DNA of 64,000 nucleotides. Origin: Brachybacterium fresconis (lineage in GTDB: Bacteria; Actinomycetota; Actinomycetes; Actinomycetales; Dermabacteraceae). Under the pieces are notes generated by a model that ran no database searches, was not told the origin of the DNA, and saw only the letters and a program-made list of their open reading frames with translations. The translations under genes and the position numbers were made by a program. Where the stretch lies: contig NZ_JAGIOC010000001.1 of NCBI RefSeq assembly GCF_017876515.1, positions 1,364,001-1,428,000 on the forward strand. Direction: 5' to 3'. Positions 27,812-39,600 of this stretch are shown here, in pieces. Position 1 is the first letter of the stretch, and each line of letters opens with the position of its first letter.

Positions 27812-27946
27812 TGCTGCTCCTTCACCTCGTCCTCGCGCCGCTGGCGAACCGCGCGCCGTTGGGCGTGCGCCGTCCGGACCTGACCGCCCCGCGGGATCTG
27901 TCCGCACCGCGACCGATGTCCGCGCCGCGGCGCGTGTCCGGACCGA

Positions 27947-27985
27947 CGACGGCCCCGCCCATCCTGCCGGATGACGGGGCCGTCG
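27947..27985. terminator. Hairpin downstream of the NAD(P)-binding gene
   Basis: CGACGGCCCCG and CGGGGCCGTCG (11 bp) enclose a second stem CATCC/GGATG with a 4-nt loop. It lies 24 bp past the stop of the minus-strand gene at 28010, as expected for its terminator. No U-tract. Confidence 0.65.
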
Positions 27986-28009
27986 ACGTCGACCGTCTGT
28001 GCGAGTGCC

Positions 28010-28657
28010 TCAGCGCGCGGCGTCGAGGGCCGCGCCGACCTCCTGCTCGCCGTCGTTAAAGGTGAGGAACTTCCCTGCGGTCGCCGGACGCTCGAGCACG
28101 CCGGCGATCACGCGGGCGACGTTCCCGCGCGAGACCGTGCTGCCCTCGGTCGCGGCCAGGTCGATGCGTCCGCTGGGCTCTTCGAGGGTGAGGCCGGAGG
28201 GCCCGAGGACGGTCCAGTCCAGCTGCGAGTCCTGCAGATGGGCGTCGGCCCGCGCCTTCGCCTCGGCATAGGCGTGGAACGGCTCGCTCTCCGGCACCCC
28301 GTGGTCGAGGGACGCTCCGAAGTAGCTGACCATCACGTAGCGGTCCGCGCCGACCCGGGCGGCGGCGTCCATCGACGCGACCGCCGCGTCGTGGTCGACG
28401 GCCCAGGTGCGCTGCGGGTTCCCGCCGCCGGCGCCGGCGGACCACACCACCGCGTCCTTGCCGCGCAGCAGCTCGTCCCAGCCGGCGGCGTCCAGCGATT
28501 CGATGTCCGCCACGACGGCCTTCGCGCCGGTGGCCTCGACCTCCGCCGTCTGATCCGGGTTGCGGATCACCGCGTGGACGGTGTGCCCCGCCTGTGCCAG
28601 CAGCGGCTCCGCGAGCAGCGCGATCTTGCCATGTCCTCCGATGAGTGCAATATCCAT
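28010..28657 (-). CDS. NAD(P)-binding atypical SDR (YwnB/NmrA-like)
   Basis: Rossmann-fold protein of 215 residues. The dinucleotide-binding glycines are in I-A-L-I-G-G-H-G-K-I-A, with an Arg after strand 2 (A-V-I-R-N-P-D-Q) that suggests NADP(H). D-I-E-S-L, then V-V-W-S-A-G-A-G-G, then Y-V-M-V-S-Y-F-G, and W-T-V-L-G-P-S-G-L-T follow, typical of YwnB-type atypical SDRs. The classical catalytic Y-x-x-x-K is present only in loose form (Y-A-E-A-K), so it may be an oxidoreductase or a redox-sensing binder. AAAGG precedes the ATG. No obvious operon partner. Confidence 0.85.
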   Translation of the reverse strand: MDIALIGGHGKIALLAEPLLAQAGHTVHAVIRNPDQTAEVEATGAKAVVADIESLDAAGWDELLRGKDAVVWSAGAGGGNPQRTWAVDHDAAVASMDAAARVGADRYVMVSYFGASLDHGVPESEPFHAYAEAKARADAHLQDSQLDWTVLGPSGLTLEEPSGRIDLAATEGSTVSRGNVARVIAGVLERPATAGKFLTFNDGEQEVGAALDAAR

Positions 28658-28828
28658 ACCCCCACCTTTGCACCGTCATCGTCTGGCGTCGAGGCCTATG
28701 GGCGATGGTTCGCTCGCAGAGCAAATGCCGGTGACGGTGCGAGAACACGGACAGAGAGCGGAGTCCTCCCGCTATCCTGACCCGGACCGTCGACGGACGG
28801 TCGGGACCCCGGGGGAAGGAATCTCGCC

Positions 28829-29908
28829 ATGGCCGGTGGCCTCGCCGCCCTGCTCGATGACGTCGCCGCACTCGCGCGCCTGGCCGCCGCCGGCGCCGAC
28901 GACGTGGCCGCCGCCTCCGCGAAGGCGGGTTCGAAGGCGATGGGCGTGGTCATTGACGACGCTGCCGTCACGCCGCAGTACGTCCAGGGCATCAAGCCCA
29001 AGCGTGAGCTGCCGATCATCTGGCGCATCACCAAGGGGTCGCTGCGCAACAAGCTGATCTTCATCCTGCCGGTCCTGCTTCTGCTCAGCGTCTTCGCCCC
29101 GTGGCTGCTCACGCCGATCCTCATGCTCGGCGGCCTCTATCTCAGCTTCGAGGGCGCCGAGAAGATCTGGGAGCTGGTGCGCGGAAAGCCCAAGAAGGCG
29201 CCGGCCACGTCGAAGGGGGCGGCGGCCGAGGACAAGATCGTCGCCAGCGCCGTGCGCACCGATCTCATCCTCTCCGCCGAGATCATGGTCATCTCCATGA
29301 ACTCCATCGACGCCGAGTCCCTGTGGGCTCGGGCCGCCGTGCTGATCGTGGTCGCGCTCGGCATCACCGCCCTCGTCTACGGCGCGGTCGGGATCCTGGT
29401 GAAGATGGACGACGTCGGCCTGGCCATGACCGAGGACGAGGACTCCGAGGTCAAGCAGCGCTTCGGCGCGGGCCTGGTCGCGGCGATGCCGAAGGTCATG
29501 GACGTCATCAGCTACGTCGGCATGATCGCTATGCTCTGGGTGGGCGGCCACATCCTGCTGGTGGGCACCGATGAGCTCGGGCTCGCCCAGCCCTACGGTC
29601 TCGTGCACCACCTCGAGGTCGCCGCCGGGGGCGTCGCCGGCATCGGTGCCGTCCTCGCCTGGCTCGTGAACACCGCCTTCTCCTTCGTGTTCGGCCTGAT
29701 CATCGGCGCCGTCGTCGCCGTCATCGTGCACTTCCTGCCCTTCGGCCACCACGGGGAGGCGGACGCGAATCCGGAGGCGGAGGCGGACGCGAATCCGGAG
29801 GCGGACGAGGACGCGAGTCCGGAGGCGGATGCGCCACGGGGCGACGCCGAGCCGACCGACGACGACGACGCGGGCACGACGGGCTCACCATCACGCGAGC
29901 GCCGGTGA
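28829..29908 (+). CDS. DUF808 family membrane protein
   Basis: Integral membrane protein of unknown function, 359 residues, matching the DUF808 (YedI-like) family. It starts M-A-G-G-L-A-A-L-L-D-D-V-A-A-L-A-R-L-A-A-A-G-A-D-D-V-A-A-A-S, has the family's G-V-V-I-D-D-A-A-V-T-P-Q-Y and three or more transmembrane segments (one near F-I-L-P-V-L-L-L-L-S-V-F-A-P-W), and ends in a helix before a charged tail. The tail (29755-29850) is an in-frame repeat of E-A-D-A-N-P-like units, rich in Asp/Glu/Pro. GGAAGGAA precedes the ATG. Confidence 0.88.
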   Translation: MAGGLAALLDDVAALARLAAAGADDVAAASAKAGSKAMGVVIDDAAVTPQYVQGIKPKRELPIIWRITKGSLRNKLIFILPVLLLLSVFAPWLLTPILMLGGLYLSFEGAEKIWELVRGKPKKAPATSKGAAAEDKIVASAVRTDLILSAEIMVISMNSIDAESLWARAAVLIVVALGITALVYGAVGILVKMDDVGLAMTEDEDSEVKQRFGAGLVAAMPKVMDVISYVGMIAMLWVGGHILLVGTDELGLAQPYGLVHHLEVAAGGVAGIGAVLAWLVNTAFSFVFGLIIGAVVAVIVHFLPFGHHGEADANPEAEADANPEADEDASPEADAPRGDAEPTDDDDAGTTGSPSRERR

Positions 29909-30013
29909 GACCCAGCGGACGGGGTCCGCGGTGACGGTGCCCGACGCTCTTCGACGAGGGAGCACCGCCCAACTCCCCACCGATGGCGTGTGGTGCCGTG
30001 CACAACGGCCGGG

Positions 30014-30019
30014 TAGCGT
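30014..30019 (+). promoter_or_regulatory. Leaderless -10 element for the VOC protein
   Basis: TAGCGT followed by 6 nt and the ATG at 30026. Confidence 0.5.
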
Positions 30020-30025
30020 CCACGG

Positions 30026-30397
30026 ATGATCACATCAGTCGCCTCTGCCATCCTCTACGTCAGCGATCAGGCTGCCGCTCTGGAGTTCTACCGAGACGTC
30101 CTCGGATTCGACGTCGTCATGGACGCCGAGATGGATGAGGCGTCGCGTTGGCTGGAGGTCAAGCCCTCGGGCGCTCAGACCTCGATCGTGCTGGCGTCCG
30201 CAGAAGGCTTCGGCAGACGACCCGGCGACGGCGCGTTCCTGACGTTCGCCGCGGACGATGTCGCGGCGACCGTCGAACAGCTCAGGGCGCGAGGTGCCCG
30301 GACGTCCGATGTGATCCGGGAGCCCTGGGGAACCTACGCAACAGTGGATGCGCCGGACGGGCACAAGCTCCAGTTCAACGAGCGCCCCCAGAACTGA
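30026..30397 (+). CDS. VOC superfamily (glyoxalase/bleomycin-resistance-like) protein
   Basis: Single VOC module of 123 residues with two beta-alpha-beta-beta-beta units. The first has S-A-I-L-Y-V-S-D-Q-A-A-A-L-E-F-Y-R-D-V-L-G-F-D. The second ends in V-D-A-P-D-G-H-K-L-Q-F-N-E, where Glu would be the last metal ligand. The usual metal His near the first strand is not evident (V-S-D replaces V-x-H), so it may bind ligands without metal or use different residues. No catabolic neighbours suggest a substrate. TAGCGT lies 6 nt before the ATG, so the mRNA is probably leaderless. Confidence 0.85.
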   Translation: MITSVASAILYVSDQAAALEFYRDVLGFDVVMDAEMDEASRWLEVKPSGAQTSIVLASAEGFGRRPGDGAFLTFAADDVAATVEQLRARGARTSDVIREPWGTYATVDAPDGHKLQFNERPQN

Positions 30398-30506
30398 CGG
30401 CCGTCGAGCCGACGGCGGGGTGATGGCCGGCAGTGTTCCGGGCCGACCGGATCCCGCGCGGAGGCATCCGGGCAGACCCCTGGAGCGCCAGCGGTGAGGG
30501 CCCCGC

Positions 30507-31025
30507 TCAGATGGTCCCGGCCGACGGGGTGACCGGCGGTTCGGCGGACCAGGGGAAGACGATCCACTCATCGGTGCGACGCCACACGAAGTCCGGGGAG
30601 ACGACGGAGGCGGACTTCGCGTACAGCACCGCGCTGCGGGCGTCGGCCCCCATCTCGCGCAGCAGGTCCAGGACCAGGGCGAGGGTCCGCCCGGAGTCCG
30701 CGACGTCGTCGACGACCAGCAGGCGCTTGCCCTGGATCGACTCGGCATCGAGCATCGGGGCCAGCAGCACCGGGTCCGGCAGGGTCTCGTGCACGTCGGT
30801 GTAGAACTCGACGTTGATGGCGTCCGCGAGCTTCAGGCCCAGCGCATAGGACAGCGAACCGGCCGGCAGCAGGCCGCCCCGCGCCACCGCGATGACGATC
30901 TCCGGATCGAAGGCGGAGTCGGCGATGGTCTGCGCGAGCTCGCGGGAGGCGGTGCCGAAGAGCTCCCAGTCCAGGACCTCCTTGGTCGTGAGCTCGGACG
31001 AGTCGGCATGGAAGGCCTGGGACAT
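30507..31025 (-). CDS. Phosphoribosyltransferase domain protein (purine PRTase-like)
   Basis: Type I PRTase fold, 172 residues. The PRPP loop is L-L-V-V-D-D-V-A-D-S-G-R-T-L, preceded by I-V-I-A-V-A-R-G-G-L-L-P-A-G-S-L-S-Y-A-L-G. The C-terminal hood has F-V-W-R-R-T-D-E-W-I-V-F-P-W, as in hypoxanthine/xanthine PRTases and archaeal-type Gpt proteins. A salvage role with guanine, hypoxanthine or xanthine is likely but not certain. The ATG at 31025 follows GAGGAGAAG; the longer upstream frame lacks family sequence. It is divergent from the fruR operon. Confidence 0.88.
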   Translation of the reverse strand: MSQAFHADSSELTTKEVLDWELFGTASRELAQTIADSAFDPEIVIAVARGGLLPAGSLSYALGLKLADAINVEFYTDVHETLPDPVLLAPMLDAESIQGKRLLVVDDVADSGRTLALVLDLLREMGADARSAVLYAKSASVVSPDFVWRRTDEWIVFPWSAEPPVTPSAGTI

Positions 31026-31209
31026 GCGGTCACTTCTCCTCGGGTGCGGTCGGCGCAGAGTGTCCCGATGGTATCCGCCGACGGCCCGTGCACGGTCGCT
31101 GAGGCGGGTGCACGCGAGGGAGGTCTCGTCCGGGCGGTGCACCACGCGACAGAAGGCCTCGTCCGACTCTGCTTCGCTGTTGCCTCGCTACCCCAGAACT
31201 GGCACACCT

Positions 31210-31248
31210 CCACAGATCCCCACACATACAAACTGTTGTTTTCTGTGG
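31210..31248. promoter_or_regulatory. Candidate FruR operator region
   Basis: CCACAGA (31210-31216) and TCTGTGG (31242-31248) form an inverted repeat around an inner ACAAACTGTTGT (31228-31239), itself partly symmetric. It overlaps the proposed -35. DeoR-family FruR proteins control fructose operons from such sites; the assignment is inferred. Confidence 0.45.
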
Positions 31249-31264
31249 GTTCAGTGCGTAGAGT
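31236..31264 (+). promoter_or_regulatory. fruR-fruK-fruA promoter
   Basis: TTGTTT (31236-31241), 17-bp spacer, TAGAGT (31259-31264). This is the best -35/-10 pair in the window. Transcription would start near 31271, giving a leader of about 208 nt. Confidence 0.6.
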
Positions 31265-31478
31265 CCTGGCATCCAGCGGCCGCATCCGGCTCCGGCTCCG
31301 AATCCCAGGTTCCGCGGGACCTCCGCCCCTCCTGAGGAACGACTGTGTCATCTCGGGCGCTTCCGCACCGGACGAGGCGCCCAAGACGACACTCTCGAAG
31401 CCACGTATCGACGCCAGAGCTCGACAGCAGGTCTTGGTGGTAGATCTTCACGTCACATCACGAAGGCAGGTGACCCGC

Positions 31479-32240
31479 ATGTACGCCCGCGAACGACAGC
31501 GCCAGGTCCTCGATGTCCTCAGCAGCTCCGGACGCGTCACCGTCACGGCGCTGGCCGAGCATTTCGCGGTGACCACCGAGACGGTGCGCCGCGACCTCGA
31601 CCAGCTCGCCGCCCAGGAGCTCCTGGTCCGTGTGCACGGCGGTGCCGTCCCCCGCAGCACCGCTGAGCTCGAGCCCGACCTGGAGTCCCGGCGCACGACC
31701 CACGTCGAGGCCAAGCGCCGGATCGCTCTCGCCGCCGCGCGCCTGCTGCCCGCCGATCCTCGAGCCGCCGTCCTGCTGGATGCGGGCAGCACCACGGCCG
31801 AGCTGCTCCCGCACCTCGCGCTCCGTCGCGGACCGGTGATCACCAATGCGCCCGCGATCGCCCAGGGTGCCCTCGTCCACACCGATCTCGAGGTGCACCT
31901 GCTGCCCGGCCGCGTCCGCCCCACCACCCAGGCGGCGGTGGGCTCCTCCACGGTCGACGCGGTGCGCGCGCTCCATCCCGAGGTCGCGTTCCTCGGCTGC
32001 AACGGCCTGGACGAGGAGGGCTTCACCACGCCCGATCCGGACGAGGCCGCCGTGAAGGGGGCCATGGTCCGCTCGGCCGGGCGGCGAGTGGTCCTCGCGG
32101 ACTCCTCCAAGGCCGGGACGCGCCACCTGGTCACCTTCGCCCGCAGCACCGAGATCGACGTCGTCGTCACCGACACCGCCCTGCCCGAGGCGATCCGCTC
32201 GTCCCTGATCGAGGCCGGGATCGAGGTGATCCAGGCATGA
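31479..32240 (+). CDS. fruR: DeoR/FruR family transcriptional regulator of the fructose PTS operon
   Basis: Repressor of 253 residues. The N-terminal DeoR-type winged helix reads R-Q-R-Q-V-L-D-V-L-S-S-S-G-R-V-T-V-T-A-L-A, then V-T-T-E-T-V-R-R-D-L-D-Q-L-A, then the wing V-R-V-H-G-G-A-V. The C-terminal DeoRC sugar-phosphate sensor has L-L-D-A-G-S-T-T-A-E-L, the G-x-x-G-L-D-E-E-G-F-T-T-P-D region, and V-L-A-D-S-S-K. The effector is presumably fructose 1-phosphate, by analogy with other FruR proteins of this type. The ATG at 31479 gives the standard M-Y-A-R-E-R start. Its stop overlaps the fruK ATG by 4 bp (32237-32240), so the repressor and kinase are co-translated. Confidence 0.92.
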   Translation: MYARERQRQVLDVLSSSGRVTVTALAEHFAVTTETVRRDLDQLAAQELLVRVHGGAVPRSTAELEPDLESRRTTHVEAKRRIALAAARLLPADPRAAVLLDAGSTTAELLPHLALRRGPVITNAPAIAQGALVHTDLEVHLLPGRVRPTTQAAVGSSTVDAVRALHPEVAFLGCNGLDEEGFTTPDPDEAAVKGAMVRSAGRRVVLADSSKAGTRHLVTFARSTEIDVVVTDTALPEAIRSSLIEAGIEVIQA

Positions 32241-33193
32241 TCATCACCTTGACGGCGAATCCCTCGCTGGACCGCACCGTCGACCTCGGCGGTCCCCTCA
32301 CCCCGGGCGGCGTGCACCGGATCGCGAGCGAGACCATCCAGCCGGGCGGCAAGGGTGTCAACGTCGCCCTCGGCATGCAGCGCGCCGGGCTCGACGTCAC
32401 CGCGATCCTGCCGGCGGCAGCGAGCGATCCGCTGCTCGGCCTGCTGGAGGCGGAAAGCCTGACGCATCGCGCCAGCCGAGTGGCGGGGAGGACCCGGACG
32501 AACCTGACCGTGCTGTCCACGCCGCAGCTGACCACCAAGCTCAACGAACCGGGCACCACGCTGACCCCCACCGAGATCGCAGACCTCGAGCACCTGCTGC
32601 TGTCGGCCGTCGGGCCGGGTGATCTCGTCATGCTCTCGGGATCGCTCGCCCCCGGCGTCCCCGTGGACGAATACGTCCGTCTGATCGACCGGCTCCGGGA
32701 TCGAGGCGCCCGGGTGGGCGTGGACACCTCCGATGCCCCGCTCGATGCACTCGCCGCCGCCCTGCCGACCACCTCCCCGGACTTCCTCAAGCCCAACGCC
32801 GAAGAGCTCGGACAGATCGTCGGCGTCCGCGGCGATCAGCTCGAGGAGCAGGCCGCGGCCGGGCGCCTCGACGGCGTCCGCGACGCCGCACTCATGCTGC
32901 ATCACCGCGGCGTCGGTGCCGTGCTGGTGACCCTCGGCGGATCGGGCGGGCTGCTCGTGACCCAGGGCGCGGCCTGGTACTGCCCCTCCCCCGTCGTGCC
33001 CGTCGTCTCCACCGTCGGTGCCGGGGACTCCGCGACCGCCGGCTATCTCATCGCCCGCGTCCGCGGCGAGGAGCCCGGACGCTGTCTGGCCCGTGCGCTG
33101 GCCTACGGGACGGCGGCCGTCGGACTGCCCGGCACCACCATCCCCCGCCCGGAGCAGGTCCGCCTCGAGACGGACCGCGTCGTCCGGCTCTGA
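32237..33193 (+). CDS. fruK: 1-phosphofructokinase
   Basis: PfkB-family kinase making fructose 1,6-bisphosphate from the fructose 1-phosphate delivered by FruA. It has 318 residues. The start M-I-I-T-L-T-A-N-P-S-L-D-R-T-V, then G-G-K-G-V-N-V-A, and the second signature V-S-T-V-G-A-G-D-S-A-T-A-G with its catalytic Asp are intact. The V-L-V-T-L-G-G-S-G-G-L-L strand supports ATP binding. ATG overlaps the fruR stop. Only the fructose PTS gene follows, which makes 1-phosphofructokinase more likely than tagatose-6-phosphate kinase. Confidence 0.94.
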   Translation: MIITLTANPSLDRTVDLGGPLTPGGVHRIASETIQPGGKGVNVALGMQRAGLDVTAILPAAASDPLLGLLEAESLTHRASRVAGRTRTNLTVLSTPQLTTKLNEPGTTLTPTEIADLEHLLLSAVGPGDLVMLSGSLAPGVPVDEYVRLIDRLRDRGARVGVDTSDAPLDALAAALPTTSPDFLKPNAEELGQIVGVRGDQLEEQAAAGRLDGVRDAALMLHHRGVGAVLVTLGGSGGLLVTQGAAWYCPSPVVPVVSTVGAGDSATAGYLIARVRGEEPGRCLARALAYGTAAVGLPGTTIPRPEQVRLETDRVVRL

Positions 33194-33314
33194 CCGTGCG
33201 GCCCCGCCGCCACGTCACCTCTGCCCCTGTTCCTCCCGCTACCCTCCCGCGCGGCGTCTGCGCCGCAGCCCCTGCCTCCCGGTGCCCCGGGAGCGTCCTG
33301 TCGAAGGAGAAACC

Positions 33315-35546
<2,232 letters not shown>

Positions 35547-35561
35547 CCTGGTCGGTCGCTC

Positions 35562-35636
35562 TCGTATCCGCGGGCGTCATACGAGCAGATGCCGCCCCTG
35601 TGCGGGCTCCTGCTCACGGACCGCCCGTGGATACGA
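35562..35636. repeat. 75-nt extended inverted repeat after fruA
   Basis: The arms TCGTATCCGCGGGCG (35562-35576) and CGCCCGTGGATACGA (35622-35636) pair over 15 positions with one G-U. Inside, GAGCAG (35583-35588) pairs with CTGCTC (35610-35615). It starts 15 bp after the fruA stop and could form a long hairpin in the mRNA. Confidence 0.75.
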
Positions 35637-35712
35637 ATCCATGGTGCCGCAGGGCTCGACCCTCCGAGGGAGGATCCCTGCCGTGGGGCTCGGGCGGTTC
35701 GCACCGGATCCG

Positions 35713-35744
35713 CGGAAGCGCCCCGCCTCGGCGGGGCGCTTCCG
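35713..35744. terminator. Terminator hairpin of the fru operon
   Basis: Perfect 15-bp arms around a 2-nt central TC (the tip must open slightly), 167 bp after fruA and 77 bp before the next ATG. GC-rich with only a short TAT after it. Confidence 0.75.
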
Positions 35745-35820
35745 TATGCTCGAGCCCGATACGGGCGATGCCAGGCGGCTCACGCGGTCGCGGATCACAG
35801 ACGGCTCCGGGAAGAGGACG

Positions 35821-36663
35821 ATGATGCGGGAGACCGACGGCGCCGTCCTGGCCGAGGGCACCTTGGGGCACATGCCCGCCTACGGCAGTGCGCACCTGAG
35901 CATGCTCGCCCTGCTCGTGATCGCCGCGGTGCTGCTGGTCCGCTGGGCCCGGCGCGCCGAGGCCGCGAAGGTCGATCGGACCCTGCGGATCGCCGGCTGG
36001 GCGCTGCTGGCCAACTCCGTGTTCTGGACGTTCTGGGGGTTCATGCCCTGGTCCTGGAACCTCCAGGAGTCACTGCCCCTGCACTACTCCGACGCCCTGC
36101 GCTTCATCGCCCCGATCGCCCTGATCACGCGGGCCCGGTGGGCGATCGTGGTCAGCTACTTCTGGGGCCTGACCCTGAACATGCAGTCGGTGCTCACTCC
36201 CGACGTCAACTACTTCGTGTGGATCCCGCTGGAGTTCGTCGAGTACTGGATCGCGCACCTGAGCGGAGTCCTCGTGCCCGTCGTCCTGACCTGGGGTCTG
36301 AGATTCCACCCCACCTGGCGCGGTTACGGCCTGGCGTACGCGGTCACGGCGGGATGGGCGGTGCTGGCCTTCACGCTGAACCTCCTGGCCGGCACGAACT
36401 ACGGCTATCTCAACGGCGCGCCCGACGGTCCCAGCCTGCTGGACGTGATGGGACCGTGGCCGCTCTACCTGCTGGTGGAGGCCGTGGCCATAGCGATCGT
36501 GTGGGCGCTGATGACCTGGCCATGGACCGCGATGGACCGGCGTCGGGGAGCACCCCTGGACGGCCCGGGTGCGCTGCTGCGACGACCGGGCCGGGACGCC
36601 TGCGGCCCGTTCACCCCAGCAGCTCCAGCTCGGCCAGGCGCAGCGGCCCTTCGGCGGTGGTGA
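35821..36663 (+). CDS. YwaF / TIGR02206-family membrane protein
   Basis: Integral membrane protein of 280 residues from the ATG at 35821 (a second ATG follows directly). About seven helices. Family-like features are F-x-P-W-S-W-N-L-Q-E-S-L-P-L-H-Y-S-D-A-L-R near helix 3, N-M-Q-S-V-L-T-P-D-V in the next loop, and the G-T-N-Y-G-Y-L-N-G-A-P segment. These conserved polar motifs resemble the YwaF/TMEM164-like group, where N-Y-G/N-Y-L-x-x-P and H-x-C/S-x patterns recur. The C terminus is Arg/Pro-rich and extends past the membrane part. Function unknown. It overlaps the 3' end of the GH92 gene by 53 bp tail-to-tail, suggesting its true 3' end is a poorly conserved extension. Confidence 0.8.
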   Translation: MMRETDGAVLAEGTLGHMPAYGSAHLSMLALLVIAAVLLVRWARRAEAAKVDRTLRIAGWALLANSVFWTFWGFMPWSWNLQESLPLHYSDALRFIAPIALITRARWAIVVSYFWGLTLNMQSVLTPDVNYFVWIPLEFVEYWIAHLSGVLVPVVLTWGLRFHPTWRGYGLAYAVTAGWAVLAFTLNLLAGTNYGYLNGAPDGPSLLDVMGPWPLYLLVEAVAIAIVWALMTWPWTAMDRRRGAPLDGPGALLRRPGRDACGPFTPAAPARPGAAALRRW

Positions 36664-39600
36664 TCACCAGCCGGTGGTGGGTGAACGCCCGCGGTGAGGC
36701 GACGGCGAAGGGGCGGGTCTGGCGGCGCCAGCGGAAGCTCTGGGAGGAGCGCTCGTCGAGCAGCTCCCACGTCTCGGCGTCGTGCGACCCCTCGAGCCGC
36801 CACGCGATCGGGTCCCCGCCGGCTTCGGCCGCCGAGGTCAGGGTGAGGAAGCGGGCCGGCAGCGGCTCGCCCAGCTCGGGCAGGTCGATCACCGCGCTCG
36901 CACCGTCCCAGGCGCGCTCGGTGCGGGAGTCGTCGTCCCGCAGGGGGTCCTCGGGGTCGGCGGCGAACAGGTCGCGCAGGGGCTCGGGCCGCTCCCCCGG
37001 CGTGCTGGCCGACGGCGGCACCTCGCCCCACGTGCCCTTCTCGTCGCCGAGCGTGACTTGGATCCGCCCGCCCAGGTCCGCGTGGTCGATCCAGGCCTCG
37101 GGGTGCTCCTCGCCGTCGACCGTGACGCCCGTGATGCAGGCGTGCTGCGGGTCCTGACCGTCCGTGGTGACGGTGAAGGGCTCCCCGCCCAGGGGCTTGA
37201 CGTGCACGTGGTCGAACAGCGGCGCCACCAGGTGGTAGCGCCCGGTGCCCAGCTGCAGCGGGTACAGCCCGAGAGCGGTCAGCAGCCACCAGGCGCTCAT
37301 CTCGCCGTTGTCCTCGTCGCCGGGGTACCCCTGGCCGATCTGCTCGCCGACGAACAGGCGGCGATGGACCTCGCGCACCACCTCGGAGGCCCGGTGCGGA
37401 GCCCCGGCGTGGTGGAAGAGGAAGGGGATGTGGTGGGAGGGCTGGTTGGAGACGCCGAACTGGCCCATCCGCACCGCCCGGGCCTCGTCCATCTCATGGA
37501 TGACGTGGCCGTAGGTGCCCTTGCGGTCGGCCCGCTCGGGGGTCGCGAAGAACTCCTCGAGCTTCGCCCGCAGGCCCGCCCTGCCGTCGTGCAGCGTCGC
37601 CAGGCCCTCCCCGTCGTGCGGCACGTGGAAGGCGAAGTTCCAGCCGTTGGTCTCCGTGAAGTCTCCGCCCCACTCCTTCGGGTCGAATTCCTCGGGACTC
37701 TTGGCGAAGCCGCCGTCGGGCCGTCGGCCCTGGAAGAATCCGATCGACGGGTCGAACAGCAGTACATGGTTGGCCGAACGGGCCCGCAGATACGTGGCCT
37801 CCTCGCGCAGGTGGGCCGCCTGTTCCTCGTCCCCGGTGCTCGCGGCGAGCAGCTCGGCCTGGGCGGCCAGGCCGAAGTCGTTGATGTGCGCCTCGAGCGT
37901 CCAGGAGACGGACTCTGAGGTATCGGTGTCGACGTAGCCGGTGAACACGGCGCGCTCGTTGCCCCGTCGGCCCACCTCGGTGCGGTCCGGGGCGACGGTC
38001 GCGTTGCGCAGCCCGGATTCATAGGCGGCCAGCGGATCCGGCAGCGGCACGCCCTTGACGGCGAGGTCGGCGAAGGCGATGTCGCTGCTGGTGCCGGTCA
38101 TGCAGTCGGCGTACCCGGGCGAGGACCAGCGGGCGATCCAGCCGCCTTCGCGGTACTGCTGGACGAAGCCGTCGGCGAGCTCGGCGGCCAGCTCCGGGTA
38201 CAGCAGCGCGTACGCGGGCCAGGCGGTGCGATAGGTGTCCCAGAACCCGTTGTTCACATGCAGCTTCCCGGGGATCACCTGGGCGTTGGTGCGGGTGTCG
38301 GTGGCCTCGCCCTTGACCGGCAGGACCGGACTGGCGTGGACGGGCTGGGGCCGCTGGGAGGTCCCGGCGTTCTCCCAGTGGGAGTTGGGGTAGAGGTTGA
38401 GCCGGTAGAGATTGCCGTACAGGGTGCGCAGCTGCGGCGGAGTGGCCGTGCCGGGTTCGATCACCCGCAGCCGCTCGGTCCACGCCGCGTGGGCCGCCGC
38501 CCGAACGTCCTCGAACCGTCGGCGCTCGACCTCCTGGGCGAAGGTCCGTCGGCCCTGATCGATCCCGAGGAAGCTGGTGACCAGGCGGACGGTGACGCGT
38601 TCGGTGCCGGCGGCGAAGGTGAGCACGCTGCCGGTGGACTCGCCGTGAGCGGCACCGACGGCGATCGGAGCCGGCTCGACCTCGGCGAGCACGAACATGC
38701 GCGTGGCCCCGTCGGCCCGGTCGTAGCCCTGGGCGAGGCCGGAGTCGACCCAGGCCCGCAGCCGTCCGTCGAAGACGGCGCCGGCGGCGTCGATGCGACT
38801 GTGCTCGTCGACGCCCTCGAGCAGCAGGTGCAGCTCCCCCGCGTCGGCATCGGCGTCGATCTCGCAGATCGCGCCGTGGTCGGTCGGTGCCAGACGCAGC
38901 GAGGTCCCCCCGTCCAGCGCCACCTCGTACAGGTCGGGCCGGGCGGTCTCGTCGGCGTGATCGAAGCCGAGGGCACGCACCGTCGGCGAAGCATCCGGTT
39001 CGCTGCCCCGCAGGGGCATGAGCACGAATTGGTTGCGGTCGCCCATCCAGGGGCTGGGCTGGTGGGAGATCGCCAATCCCTGCAGACGAGGGCGGTTGTC
39101 CTCGCCATTGCTGCGGTGGTACTCGTACACCCAGCGGCGGGTGCGGGCATCGGTGGCCGGGGTGAAGAAGGCGAAGCCGTTCGGGACGGCGGTCAGCGGG
39201 AGGTTGTTGCCGCGGGAGAAGTCGCCGGAGGCGTAGGTGCCGCGCCGCGTATCGACCCAGGCCACGGGATCCTCGCGCGACGGGGCCGCAGGCAGAGGAG
39301 CGAGATAGGGACCGTCGATCCAGCCGGTCATCTCCTCGGGCTCGGGACGCTCGGCCTCCAGAGCCTCCTCCCGGGTCTCGACGAGGTCGGCCTCCTCGTC
39401 CGCCGGGACGTCGACGCTCAGGCGGACCTCGGCGATCGTGCGGCCGACGGCGACCTCGAGCGGGACCTGCACGTCGTTCCACTGATCGGCGTACAGGATC
39501 CGTCCCTCGCCGAGGCCACGTGCGGTCGCGGGGGTGCCGTACTGGTCGTGGGGGTCGAGCTCGGACAGCCGGGCGCCGTCCTCGAAGACCAGCTCCACGG

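Larger units (their letters stand above)
31026..31478. other. 453-bp intergenic region upstream of fruR
   Basis: Divergent region between the phosphoribosyltransferase and fruR. It holds an AT-richer stretch at about 31200-31265, unusual for this DNA, with a fruR promoter and palindromic elements (listed separately). The remaining 200 bp before the fruR ATG would be a long 5' untranslated leader. I see no confident small gene in it. Confidence 0.6.

Noticed and set aside
29915..29929. Small hairpin after the DUF808 gene
   Set aside because: Only 6-bp arms with no tail; too weak to call a terminator.
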